Below are positions 7,858 through 16,304 of a stretch of DNA of 50,476 nt, piece by piece. The stretch lies in contig DVOO01000010.1 of NCBI GenBank assembly GCA_018713515.1, positions 1 through 50,476 on the forward strand, written 5' to 3'. The stretch comes from Candidatus Scatomonas pullistercoris. GTDB lineage: Bacteria > Bacillota > Clostridia > Lachnospirales > Lachnospiraceae. A program made the translations under genes and the position numbers. How positions within the stretch are numbered: the first letter of the stretch is position 1; each line of letters opens with the position of its first letter. A model generated the notes under the pieces. It was not told the origin of the DNA, did not search any database, and worked only from the letters and a program-made list of their open reading frames with translations.

Positions 7858-10260
7858 ATGTTTCAGGTAGAAAAAAGAGACGGGGCAGTGGTGGATTTTC
7901 AGCTGTCGAAAATATCGGATGCCATTGGAAAGGCATTTGAGGCCACAGAAAAAAATTACAGCCAGGATATGCTGGAGATGCTGGCACTGCGGGTGACGGC
8001 AGATTTTCAGGGGAAAATCGAGAGTGGCCGGATCCAGGTGGAGAAAATTCAGGATTCTGTGGAAAATGTGCTGAGCCAGTGCGGGTATGGAGATGTGGCC
8101 AAGGCCTATATCCTGTACCGGAAGCAGAGAGAAAAGATGCGGAGAATGAAGTCTACGATCCTGGATTATAAAGAGATTGTCAACAGCTATGTGAAGGTGG
8201 AGGACTGGCGGGTTAAGGAGAATTCCACAGTCACTTACTCTGTAGGGGGACTGATTCTGAGCAATTCCGGCGCGGTGACTGCCAACTACTGGCTGTCTGA
8301 AATTTACGACAATGAGATTGCCGAGGCGCACCGGAACGCGGATATCCATATTCACGATCTGTCCATGCTGACCGGCTACTGTGCCGGCTGGTCCTTAAAA
8401 CAGCTGATCCAGGAGGGACTGGGAGGAATAGACGGAAAGATTACCTCCTCTCCGGCCAAGCACTTAAGCGTTCTCTGCAACCAGATGGTGAACTTTCTGG
8501 GGATCATGCAGAACGAATGGGCGGGAGCCCAGGCGTTTTCCTCTTTTGACACGTATCTGGCCCCCTTTGTAAAGACCGATCATCTGACCTATCCGGAAGT
8601 AAAAAAATGCATTGAGTCCTTTATTTACGGCGTTAACACACCCAGCCGCTGGGGAACCCAGGCTCCCTTCTCCAATATTACCCTGGACTGGACGGTCCCG
8701 GAGGATCTGGCGGAGCTTCCGGCCATTGTGGGCGGAAAGGAGATGGATTTCCGCTACAAAGACTGCAAAAAAGAGATGGATATGATCAACAGGGCCTTTA
8801 TTGAGACCATGATCGAGGGGGATGCCAACGGGAGAGGCTTCCAGTATCCCATCCCCACGTATTCCATTACCTCGGATTTTGACTGGTCCGATACGGAAAA
8901 CAACCGCCTGCTCTTTGAGATGACCAGCAAATACGGAACCCCGTATTTTTCCAATTATATTAACAGCGACATGCAGCCCAGCGATGTACGTTCCATGTGC
9001 TGCCGTCTGCGCCTGGATCTCCGGGAGCTGCGGAAGAAGACAGGAGGTTTCTTCGGTTCCGGAGAGAGCACCGGTTCCGTGGGCGTTGTGACCATCAATA
9101 TGCCCAGGATCGCCTATCTGTCCAAAAACGAAGAAGAATTTTACCACAGGCTGGATCATATGATGGATCTTGCGGCCCGCTCCCTGAAGGTGAAGAGGGA
9201 GGTGATCACCCGGCTGCTGGACGAAGGGCTGTACCCCTACACCAAACGGTACCTGGGCACCTTTGCAAATCATTTCTCCACCATCGGCCTTGTGGGCATG
9301 AATGAGGCAGGGCTCAACGCCCGCTGGATCGGCAGGGATATGACCGATCCGGCTACCCAGAAGTTTACGAAAGATGTGCTGAACCATATGCGGGAGCGCC
9401 TGGTGCAGTACCAGGAGGAATACGGAGACCTCTACAATCTGGAGGCGACTCCGGCGGAATCCACCAGTTACCGGCTGGCCAAGCACGACAGGGAGAGATG
9501 GCCGGATATCCGGACGGCAGGCGGAGAGGGGGAGACGCCATACTACACCAACAGCTCTCATCTGCCTGTGAACTTTACGGAGGATATTTTTGCAGCCCTG
9601 GATATCCAGGATGAGCTGCAGACTTTGTATACCTCCGGCACGGTGTTCCATGCCTTCCTGGGAGAGAAGCTTCCCGACTGGAAGGCGGCGGCGGCCCTGG
9701 TGCGCACCATCGCCGAGAATTATAAGCTTCCCTACTATACCCTGTCGCCTACCTACTCTGTCTGCCGGGATCACGGATATATTGCCGGGGAGCATTTTAC
9801 CTGCCCCACCTGCGGAAAACCTGCCGAGGTCTACAGCCGGATCACAGGCTATTACCGTCCTGTGCAGAACTGGAATGACGGAAAAGCGCAGGAATATAAG
9901 GACAGAAGGGTTTACCGCATGGACATTTCCGGGTATAATGGGAACAGAGCTGCCGCTGTAAAACAGAAGGAAACCGCGGAGGAGAAGGGAACAGAAGGGA
10001 ACAGAAGGCCGTCAGGAGACGGGACGGAGCCGGCAGTGCGCTATCTGTTTACCACGAGTACCTGCCCCAACTGCCGGATTGCGAAGGAGATGCTGGCCGA
10101 TGAGCCCTATCAGGTGATTGACGCGGAGCAGAATCCGGAGCTGGCGGAGAAGTACGGGATCCTGCAGGCGCCTACCCTGGTGGTGCTGGATCACGGAAAA
10201 ACCTTCAAGTACGTCAATGCTTCCAATATCCAGAGATACGTGGACAGCCTGGAGGGCTGA
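7858..10260 (+). CDS. nrdD: Anaerobic ribonucleoside-triphosphate reductase with C-terminal redoxin domain
   Basis: Class III reductase making dNTPs without oxygen. Domains: ATP-cone (about 1-95) starting MFQVEKRDGAVVDF; a large glycyl-radical barrel; a zinc site formed by Cys636, His639, Cys649 and Cys652; and the radical glycine Gly664 in RITGYYRPVQNW. After a charged linker (about 690-724) there is an extra domain of about 75 residues with a redox motif Cys736-Pro-Asn-Cys739 (FTTSTCPNCRIAKEM) and the cis-proline segment QAPTLVV, that is a thioredoxin/glutaredoxin-like fold. This suggests the electrons come from a redoxin rather than formate. The activase gene nrdG, usually adjacent, is absent; metY follows instead. 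Confidence 0.95.
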   Translation: MFQVEKRDGAVVDFQLSKISDAIGKAFEATEKNYSQDMLEMLALRVTADFQGKIESGRIQVEKIQDSVENVLSQCGYGDVAKAYILYRKQREKMRRMKSTILDYKEIVNSYVKVEDWRVKENSTVTYSVGGLILSNSGAVTANYWLSEIYDNEIAEAHRNADIHIHDLSMLTGYCAGWSLKQLIQEGLGGIDGKITSSPAKHLSVLCNQMVNFLGIMQNEWAGAQAFSSFDTYLAPFVKTDHLTYPEVKKCIESFIYGVNTPSRWGTQAPFSNITLDWTVPEDLAELPAIVGGKEMDFRYKDCKKEMDMINRAFIETMIEGDANGRGFQYPIPTYSITSDFDWSDTENNRLLFEMTSKYGTPYFSNYINSDMQPSDVRSMCCRLRLDLRELRKKTGGFFGSGESTGSVGVVTINMPRIAYLSKNEEEFYHRLDHMMDLAARSLKVKREVITRLLDEGLYPYTKRYLGTFANHFSTIGLVGMNEAGLNARWIGRDMTDPATQKFTKDVLNHMRERLVQYQEEYGDLYNLEATPAESTSYRLAKHDRERWPDIRTAGGEGETPYYTNSSHLPVNFTEDIFAALDIQDELQTLYTSGTVFHAFLGEKLPDWKAAAALVRTIAENYKLPYYTLSPTYSVCRDHGYIAGEHFTCPTCGKPAEVYSRITGYYRPVQNWNDGKAQEYKDRRVYRMDISGYNGNRAAAVKQKETAEEKGTEGNRRPSGDGTEPAVRYLFTTSTCPNCRIAKEMLADEPYQVIDAEQNPELAEKYGILQAPTLVVLDHGKTFKYVNASNIQRYVDSLEG

Positions 10261-10313
10261 GAGGCCGCGGCGGACAGCAGCGCTTTACATCATATAGAAA
10301 AGAGGAAAAGATT

Positions 10314-11591
10314 ATGGGACTGAAAGTGGATTCAATCTGTGTGCAGGGAGGCTGGCAGCCGGAGAACGGCGGCCCCAGAATGCTTCCCATCTATCAGAGT
10401 ACAACGTATAAATATGACACCAGCGAGGAGATGGGAGCCCTGTTCGATCTGGAGAAGGAAGGATATTTCTACTCCAGACTTCAGAATCCCACCTGCGATA
10501 TGGTGGCCGCAAAAATCTGCCAGCTGGAAGGCGGAGCCGCGGCCATGCTGACTTCTTCCGGACAGGCGGCTACCCTTCTGGCCATTACCAATATCTGTGA
10601 AGCCGGGGACCATGTGATCTGCGGAGCCAAGTGCTATGGAGGCACTTCCAATCTTCTGACTGTGACTCTGAAGCGCTTTGGTCTGGAGGTAACCCTGGTG
10701 GATCAGGATGCTCCGGCGGAGGAGCTGGAAAAAGCATTCCGCCCCAACACGAAGGCTGTGTTCGCGGAGACCATCTCCAACCCGGCCGGCGTGATCCTGG
10801 ATATTGAGAAGTTCGTGAAGCTGGCGCACGATCACGGAGTACCCATGATCTGTGACAATACCTTTGCGACTCCCATCAACTGCAGGCCCTTTGCCTGGGG
10901 TGTGGACATCGTAACCCATTCCACCACCAAGTATATGGACGGCCATGCCATGGCTGTGGGCGGAGCCATCGTGGATTCCGGCAATTTCGACTGGATGGCC
11001 CATGCGGACAAGTTTCCGGGCCTGACCACGCCGGATGAGTCCTACCACGGCATTGTCTACGCGGAAAAATTTGGAAAGGGCGCCTATATCACCAAGGCAA
11101 CGGCGCAGCTGATGAGAGATCTGGGCGCCTGCCAGTCTCCGCAGAACGCGTTTCTGACCAATATCGGCCTGGAAACTCTGCATCTGCGGATGCCGAAGCA
11201 CTGCGAGAATGCAACAAAAGTGGCCGCTTTCCTGAGAAATCACCCGAAGGTGGCCTGGGTGGAGTATGCGGGCCTTCCCGGGGATAAATACTATGATTTG
11301 GCACAGAAGTATATGCCGAAGGGCACCTGCGGCGTGCTCTGCTTTGGACCGAAGGGCGGCCGGGACGGCGCGCTTCGCTTTACGAATGCGCTGAAAATGG
11401 TGGCCATTGAGACTCATGTGGCAGATGCGAAATCCTGCGTGCTGCATCCGGCCAGCCATACCCACCGTCAGCTGAACGATGAGCAGCTGGTGGAGGCAGG
11501 CGTTCTGCCGGATCTGATCCGGCTGTCCGTAGGCATCGAGGATGCGGAGGACATCATTGCGGATCTGGACCAGGCTCTGCAGGCGGTATAA
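10314..11591 (+). CDS. metY: O-acetylhomoserine sulfhydrylase (aminocarboxypropyltransferase)
   Basis: 425 residues, the normal MetY length, a PLP enzyme of the Cys/Met-metabolism family that makes homocysteine from O-acetylhomoserine and sulfide. The PLP lysine is Lys206 in HSTTKYMDGHA; the phosphate-binding TSSGQAA, the CDNTFATP strand and the C-terminal HPASHTHRQL and IRLSVGIED segments are present. Methionine gamma-lyase and cystathionine gamma-synthase are close relatives, but the length and insert pattern favour MetY. It is 53 nt after nrdD with GAGGAAAAG as ribosome binding site and may be co-transcribed with it; no SAM riboswitch is visible. Confidence 0.88.
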   Translation: MGLKVDSICVQGGWQPENGGPRMLPIYQSTTYKYDTSEEMGALFDLEKEGYFYSRLQNPTCDMVAAKICQLEGGAAAMLTSSGQAATLLAITNICEAGDHVICGAKCYGGTSNLLTVTLKRFGLEVTLVDQDAPAEELEKAFRPNTKAVFAETISNPAGVILDIEKFVKLAHDHGVPMICDNTFATPINCRPFAWGVDIVTHSTTKYMDGHAMAVGGAIVDSGNFDWMAHADKFPGLTTPDESYHGIVYAEKFGKGAYITKATAQLMRDLGACQSPQNAFLTNIGLETLHLRMPKHCENATKVAAFLRNHPKVAWVEYAGLPGDKYYDLAQKYMPKGTCGVLCFGPKGGRDGALRFTNALKMVAIETHVADAKSCVLHPASHTHRQLNDEQLVEAGVLPDLIRLSVGIEDAEDIIADLDQALQAV

Positions 11592-11610
11592 TCAGATCAG
11601 AGAGAAGCAT

Positions 11611-11650
11611 GCGTCAGCGGATGGAAAACAGAATTCCTCCGCTGGCGTTT
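11611..11650 (+). repeat. Imperfect hairpin between metY and the peptidase gene
   Basis: GCGTCAGCGGA (11611-11621) pairs with TCCGCTGGCGT (11638-11648), allowing G-U pairs, around a loop of 16 nt. The following bases (TTGGCATTTC) are only weakly T-rich, so it is a poor terminator or an RNA-stability element. Confidence 0.45.
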
Positions 11651-11691
11651 GGCATTTCAGAGAGAAAAGAGTAAAAAGGAGTGACGCGGCA

Positions 11692-12750
11692 ATGGAGTAT
11701 CAGGCTGTTTTTCAGGAGACGGGGGCGGAGGCGCTGCTGATTACAGACCCCTTTAATATGCGCTATTTGTCCGGATTCCGGGGCGGCGAGGGAATGCTGT
11801 TCCTGACGGAGGACAGGCAGGTGCTGATTACAGATTCCAGGTACACGGAGGCGGCAGGGAAAGAAACAGCGTTTCAGGTGATGGAGGAAAACCGGGAGCA
11901 CCGGAGAACAGAGATACTGAGGGAACTGCTCCGGGAGACGAAGGCGGAGGCGGCAGGCTATGAGGATCAGTCCATGCGCTGCTCGGAATTTGCGGCTCTT
12001 CAGAGAGCACTTCCGGAAGTGAAGCAGTGGATTCCTCTGGCCGGCCGGGTGGACCGCCTGCGCCGGATCAAGACCCCGGAGGAGATCGGATACATGAGAA
12101 GGGCGGAGGAGATCGGGGACGAAGCCTTTGAGGCCCTGCTGCCTCTCCTGAAGCCGGGGATGACGGAGCTGGAGGCGGCGGCGGAGCTGGAATACCAGAT
12201 GAAAAAGCGGGGAGCGGAAGGATTTTCTTTTGATACCATCATGGCTTCCGGTATCCATTCATCCATGCCCCACGCGATTCCCTCCGGGAAAAAACTGGAA
12301 GCAGGAGATTTTATCACCATGGATTTCGGATGTACGTACCAGGGTTACTGTTCGGATATGACCAGAACTGTGGTGATGGGAAAAGCCGATGAAAAGCAGA
12401 AGGAAATGTATGGAATTGTGCTGCGGGCCCAGAGGGCGGCTCTGGAGCTGATCCGGGCAGGGCTGCCGGGAAGCCGGGTGGACCGGGAAGCCAGGGAGAT
12501 CATTGAAAAGGCCGGCTATGGAGACTGTTTTGGCCACGGCCTTGGCCATAGTGTGGGACTTTATATTCACGAGGAACCAAGACTTTCTCCTTCCGACGAC
12601 ACCATTCTGGAGCCGGGCATGATTGAGACAGTGGAGCCGGGAATCTACGTGCCGGGATTCGGCGGCGTCCGGATCGAGGATATGGTGGCGGTGACAGAAG
12701 ACGGATGTGAGAATCTTACCCGGTCGCCCAAGGAATTGTTGGAACTGTAG
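11692..12750 (+). CDS. M24B Xaa-Pro aminopeptidase-like metallopeptidase
   Basis: 352 residues from ATG 11692 (AAAAAGGAG upstream); longer readings run into metY and lack family similarity. The N-terminal creatinase-like domain holds [13 protein letters not shown] and TDSRYTEAA. The pita-bread catalytic domain has all five metal ligands: Asp211, Asp222, His286 (in GHGLGHSVG), Glu315 (ETVEPGIY) and Glu329. Such enzymes remove the first residue from peptides with proline at position 2, using two manganese ions. It is cytoplasmic, with no signal peptide. The exact specificity (proline iminopeptidase versus aminopeptidase P) cannot be told from sequence alone. Confidence 0.9.
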   Translation: MEYQAVFQETGAEALLITDPFNMRYLSGFRGGEGMLFLTEDRQVLITDSRYTEAAGKETAFQVMEENREHRRTEILRELLRETKAEAAGYEDQSMRCSEFAALQRALPEVKQWIPLAGRVDRLRRIKTPEEIGYMRRAEEIGDEAFEALLPLLKPGMTELEAAAELEYQMKKRGAEGFSFDTIMASGIHSSMPHAIPSGKKLEAGDFITMDFGCTYQGYCSDMTRTVVMGKADEKQKEMYGIVLRAQRAALELIRAGLPGSRVDREAREIIEKAGYGDCFGHGLGHSVGLYIHEEPRLSPSDDTILEPGMIETVEPGIYVPGFGGVRIEDMVAVTEDGCENLTRSPKELLEL

Positions 12751-12760
12751 GCAAAAGGGC

Positions 12761-12789
12761 TTGACTTTTTGCGGCAACCTGCGTATTAT
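12761..12789 (+). promoter_or_regulatory. glyA promoter
   Basis: TTGACT (12761-12766), 17 nt, TATTAT (12784-12789). The transcript would begin near 12796, almost at a small hairpin (GTGTTT 12801-12806 with AAACAC 12814-12819). I see no glycine or tetrahydrofolate riboswitch in the 50-nt leader. Confidence 0.75.
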
Positions 12790-12847
12790 GGTTCCATACC
12801 GTGTTTGCACGGGAAACACAAAAGTTTGCCTAGGAGGAACAAAATAC

Positions 12848-14086
12848 ATGTATTCATTAGAGGAAGTAAGGGCGGTGGACCCTGAAATTGCTGATCTTAT
12901 TATGGCTGAGCTGAACCGTCAGAACAGTCATATTGAGCTGATCGCATCCGAAAACTGGGTATCCAAAGCGGTGATGGCCGCCATGGGAAGTCCCCTTACC
13001 AATAAATACGCCGAGGGCTATCCGGGAAAACGTTTCTACGGCGGATGCCAGTGTGTGGACGAGGTGGAGACTCTGGCTATTGAGCGGGCCAAAAAGCTGT
13101 TCGGCTGCACCTATGCCAACGTACAGCCCCATTCCGGAGCCCAGGCCAACATGGCTGTGTTCTTTGCGTTGCTGAAGCCCGGCGATACCGTTATGGGCAT
13201 GAACCTTTCTGAGGGCGGACATCTGTCCCACGGAAGCCCGGCCAACTTTTCAGGTGCTTACTTCCACATTGTTCCCTACGGCGTTAACGCGGACGGATTT
13301 GTAGATTACGATGAGGTGGAGCGGATTGCCAAAGAGTGCCGGCCGAAGCTGATTGTGGCCGGGGCCAGCGCCTACGGAAGAACTCTGGATTTCAAGAGAT
13401 TCCGGGAGATCGCCGATATGGTGGGCGCGTATCTGATGGTGGATATTGCCCACATCGCGGGGCTTGTGGCCACCGGACAGCATCCAAGCCCCATCCCTTA
13501 TGCGCATGTGACCACCACCACCACCCATAAGACTTTAAGAGGACCCAGAGGCGGGCTGATCCTTTCAAGCGCGGAATTTGCAGCGGAGCATAAGCTGAAC
13601 AAAGCTGTATTCCCGGGCATCCAGGGAGGCCCTCTGATGCATGTCATCGCATCCAAGGCGGTTTGTCTGAAGGAGGCCTTAAGTCCCGAGTTCCAGGAGT
13701 ACGGAAAACAGGTGGTAAAAAATGCCAAAACTCTGTGTCAGGGACTTATGGATCGGGGAATTCCCATCGTATCCGGGGGAACGGACAATCATCTGATGCT
13801 GGTCAATCTGGCAGCCATCGGCCGTACCGGAAAGGAAGTGGAGAACCTGCTTGACAGCGTGAATATTACTGCCAACAAGAATACCATCCCCAACGATCCC
13901 CAGTCTGCCTTTGTGACCAGCGGCCTGCGTCTTGGCACGCCGGCAGTTACCTCCAGAGGCATGAAAGAGGAGGACATGGAAGTGATCGCCGAAACCATCG
14001 CCATGATGCTGAAGGATCCGGAGGGATCCGCAGGACAGGCGAGGGCCAATGTAAAAGCACTGACGGATAAATATCCGCTGATGTAA
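12848..14086 (+). CDS. glyA: Serine hydroxymethyltransferase
   Basis: 412 residues from ATG 12848 (TAGGAGGAAC upstream). PLP enzyme interconverting serine and glycine while loading one carbon on tetrahydrofolate. Visible family blocks: [14 protein letters not shown], the [14 protein letters not shown] substrate loop, HSGAQAN, and the PLP lysine Lys228 in [15 protein letters not shown]. The 10-formyl-THF needed by the AICAR formyltransferase encoded at 16305 derives from this one-carbon pool, though the genes are separately transcribed. It has its own promoter and ends at a 20-bp terminator. Confidence 0.96.
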   Translation: MYSLEEVRAVDPEIADLIMAELNRQNSHIELIASENWVSKAVMAAMGSPLTNKYAEGYPGKRFYGGCQCVDEVETLAIERAKKLFGCTYANVQPHSGAQANMAVFFALLKPGDTVMGMNLSEGGHLSHGSPANFSGAYFHIVPYGVNADGFVDYDEVERIAKECRPKLIVAGASAYGRTLDFKRFREIADMVGAYLMVDIAHIAGLVATGQHPSPIPYAHVTTTTTHKTLRGPRGGLILSSAEFAAEHKLNKAVFPGIQGGPLMHVIASKAVCLKEALSPEFQEYGKQVVKNAKTLCQGLMDRGIPIVSGGTDNHLMLVNLAAIGRTGKEVENLLDSVNITANKNTIPNDPQSAFVTSGLRLGTPAVTSRGMKEEDMEVIAETIAMMLKDPEGSAGQARANVKALTDKYPLM

Positions 14087-14090
14087 TACG

Positions 14091-14138
14091 AAAAGAAAAA
14101 AGTTCAGGAGTATGGATGCTTCTGAACTTTTTTCTTTT
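14091..14138. terminator. Bidirectional terminator between glyA and the MFS remnant
   Basis: A 20-bp stem (14091-14110 with 14119-14138, one G-U pair) around an 8-nt loop. The arms carry AAAAGAAAAAA and TTTTTTCTTTT, so each strand ends in T-rich sequence, serving glyA on the plus strand and the MFS gene on the minus strand. Confidence 0.9.
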
Positions 14139-15012
14139 CTATTTGCGGCAGATAATATTTCCCGCCAGGAGCAGAACGGGAAAGATGATGCCAGCCAGAA
14201 TCCCCATTTTCAGGTTGCCGCCCGCCGCGTCAGAAACCATTCCCACGACGGTAGGCCCTCCGGCGCAGCCGATGTCTCCCCCGAGAGCCAGCAGGGCGAA
14301 CAGAGCGGTGCCGCCTTTGGGCAGAGCGGCGGAAGCTCTGCTGAAGGTTCCCGGCCACAGGATTCCCACGGACAGTCCGCAGAGCGCGCAGGCGGCGAGA
14401 CTGAGCTGGGGGAGGGAAAAGAGGGAGATCCCCAGGTAAGAGGCAATGCACAGACAGCTGCTGGCGGTCATAAACCGTTCCAGGTGGATGCGGTGCCCGT
14501 ATTTCCCGTAGAAGAGGCGTGCCGCGCCCATCAGAAGCGCAAAGGCCATGGGGCCGGCCAGATCTCCGGCGGTCTTGGAAATCCCCAGCCCCGTTTCGGC
14601 GAAGGTAGAAGCCCACTGGCTGACCGCCTGTTCGCTGGCTCCCGCGCAGATCATCATGAGCAGCAGGACCCAGAATACTTTAAGACGCAGAAGCTCTTTC
14701 AACTTCAGTCCGGTCTCACCCTCCGGAAGCAGAGAAGCAATGGGAACCTTTGCGAAGACGACGGCATTGCAGATGGGGATCAACGCCCAGATAAGAGCCA
14801 GGAGCTTCCAGTTTTCTATGCCGGCGATCTGAAAGAACAGCGTGGAGAGCAGGACGATCCCCGCCTGTCCCCAGCAATAAAAGGAGTGCAGCATGCTCAT
14901 GGCCTTTTCTTTATTGGCGGAGGGACAGGCTTCCACAACGGGACTTACCAGAACTTCCAGAAGCCCTCCGCCGATGGCATAGACCATCACGGAAATCAGG
15001 ATTCCGGCAAAC
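14139..15012 (-). pseudogene. MFS transporter, 5'-truncated
   Basis: About 290 codons remain, starting inside a membrane helix (ILISVMVYAIGGGLLEVLVS) and running to a normal end (GNIICRK). Major facilitator transporters of this kind have about 400 residues and 12 helices; here the first two or so helices and the start are missing, and about nine helices remain. No ribosome binding site precedes any start (GTG 14990 or ATG 14987). The remaining frame has no stops, so the loss is recent. The substrate is unknown. At its broken end it abuts the broken 5' end of the divergent AraC gene, which points to one deletion removing both starts and the shared control region. Confidence 0.8.
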
Positions 15013-15013
15013 G

Positions 15014-15412
15014 GTGAAGGGAATATCTCCGGCAGAACAGTGCGGGACAGACTACAGGCAGGCGAGGCTGCGGACCATGATGCAGTATATGCAGGATCAT
15101 TACCGGGAAGCGCTGACCCTGGAACAGATCGCTGCCTCTGCCGCTGTCAGCAAAAGCAGCGCGCTGCACGCGTTCCAGTCCGGCATACATCTCTCTCCGG
15201 TGGCCTATCTGATTCAATACCGTCTGTCCAGAGCCGCCGAACAGCTCCGCATGACACAAAAAACCATATCCGCCATTGCGGAGGACACAGGCTTTTCCAG
15301 CGCCGGATATTTCTGCCGGAAATTCAGGCAGTATTATGGAAGGACTCCGGGAGAGTACAGGAACGGCAGACAGGCGGAAAGAAAGAAAAAGGCGGATGCT
15401 CCGCATCCGTAA
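15014..15412 (+). pseudogene. AraC-family regulator, only the DNA-binding C-terminus left
   Basis: About 132 codons cover the paired helix-turn-helix domain typical of AraC proteins: RLRTMMQYMQDHYREALTLEQIAASAAVSKSSALHAFQ, then SPVAYLIQYRLSRAAEQL and the second helix-turn-helix FSSAGYFCRKFRQYYGRTPGEYR. Full family members have about 270-300 residues, so the N-terminal ligand-binding half and the promoter are missing. The GTG at 15014 has no good ribosome binding site. The homologous part begins within about 20 nt of the broken MFS gene on the other strand. Translation of the fragment cannot be excluded, but I regard it as a remnant. Confidence 0.75.
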
Positions 15413-15419
15413 AAAACGG

Positions 15420-15448
15420 TTGACATTTCCGGGGGATAATGCTATGTT
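15420..15448 (+). promoter_or_regulatory. Promoter of the purO-purH operon
   Basis: TTGACA (15420-15425), 17 nt, TATGTT (15443-15448) with a TGC extension. The start site near 15455 coincides with the first base of the riboswitch that follows. Confidence 0.8.
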
Positions 15449-15454
15449 AAGAAT

Positions 15455-15528
15455 GGTCATGCGACTGACGGAAGTGGAAGAAACCACAGGGAGCATGACT
15501 CTGAGAGGAGGCCGACCGTCTGGGCAGA
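15455..15528 (+). promoter_or_regulatory. ZTP riboswitch (pfl motif)
   Basis: The leader contains GGTCATGCGACTGACGG, GTGGAAGAAACCACAGGGAG, a CATGAC that pairs back with GTCATG, and near the 3' side CCGACCGTCTGGGCA. This is the arrangement of the pfl/ZTP aptamer: a first stem closed by GTCATG/CATGAC, an internal GTGG/CCAC hairpin and a CCGNCTGGGCA loop forming a pseudoknot. ZTP/ZMP signals that AICAR is piling up because 10-formyl-THF is short. The downstream genes consume exactly this metabolite, so the assignment fits well. Between the aptamer and purO, CCTT (15547-15550) can pair with the AAGG of the ribosome binding site, suggesting control of translation; that part is inference. Confidence 0.88.
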
Positions 15529-15576
15529 GTGCTTGGATGTGTGTGGCCTTAAATTTTTGGAAAAAGGAGAAGAGCT

Positions 15577-16290
15577 ATGGAAATGTTATCTCTGGAGCAG
15601 GATCTGAAGAATAATTCCTATCCCGGAAGAGGAATCGTGATCGGGCGTTCCGCCGATGGAAAATCCGCCGTGGCAGCCTACTTTATTATGGGCAGAAGTG
15701 AGAACAGCCGGAACCGCGTATTTGTGGAGGACGGAGACGGAATCCGCACCCAGGCCTTTGATCCTTCCAAAATGAAGGATCCCAGTCTGATCATTTACGC
15801 CCCGGTGCGGGTGCTCGGCAACAAGACGATCGTCACCAACGGCGACCAGACGGATACCATTTATGAGGGAATGGACAAGCAGCTGACTTTTGAACAGTGC
15901 CTGCGGAGTCGGGAATTTGAGCCGGATGCCCCCAACTATACACCCAGAATTTCCGGAATTCTGCACGTGGAAGCCGGCACATACAGCTATGCCCTGTCGA
16001 TTCTGAAGAGCAATAACGGCGATCCGGCGCAGTGCAACCGCTTTACCTTCGCCTATAATCAGTGCGTGCCCGGAGAAGGACATTTCATTCACACCTATAT
16101 GCATGACGGCGAGCCCCTGCCCAGTTTTGAGGGAGAACCCAAGCTGGTGGCTATTCCGGATGATATGGATGCTTTCACGGATATGCTGTGGAACAGCCTG
16201 AACGAGGATAATAAGGTTTCCCTCTTTGTGCGGTATATCAACATTGCAGACGGAACCTTTAAGACCAGAATTGTGAATAAAAACAGATAA
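15577..16290 (+). CDS. purO: IMP cyclohydrolase, PurO-like
   Basis: 237 residues, starting at ATG 15577 with AAAAAGGAG 7-8 nt upstream. It resembles the archaeal-type IMP cyclohydrolase family: N-terminal NNSYPGRGIVIGRS, then AYFIMGRSENSRNRVF and the NYTPRISG segment. The reaction closes the ring of FAICAR to give IMP, the last step of purine synthesis. Most bacteria do this with the N-terminal domain of bifunctional PurH; here the domain is replaced by an unrelated fold and the partner formyltransferase is encoded 14 nt downstream. Both genes are under the ZTP riboswitch. Confidence 0.9.
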   Translation: MEMLSLEQDLKNNSYPGRGIVIGRSADGKSAVAAYFIMGRSENSRNRVFVEDGDGIRTQAFDPSKMKDPSLIIYAPVRVLGNKTIVTNGDQTDTIYEGMDKQLTFEQCLRSREFEPDAPNYTPRISGILHVEAGTYSYALSILKSNNGDPAQCNRFTFAYNQCVPGEGHFIHTYMHDGEPLPSFEGEPKLVAIPDDMDAFTDMLWNSLNEDNKVSLFVRYINIADGTFKTRIVNKNR

Positions 16291-16304
16291 GGAGGATTTA
16301 TCAA

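Noticed and set aside
10261-10313. SAM riboswitch before metY
   Set aside because: The gap to nrdD is only 53 nt, too short for a SAM aptamer, and no such sequence is visible.
12790-12847. Glycine or tetrahydrofolate riboswitch before glyA
   Set aside because: The leader is about 50 nt with one small hairpin and lacks the conserved cores of these switches.
14112-15017. A long plus-strand open frame opposite the MFS remnant
   Set aside because: The minus-strand product has clear membrane-helix character and MFS-like segments; the plus-strand product is Gly/Gln-rich low-complexity shadow sequence.
15390-15412. Terminator for the AraC remnant (GCGGATGCTCCGCATCCG)
   Set aside because: The hairpin is followed by A, not T, on the plus strand; only the minus strand would have a T tract and no gene reads that way.
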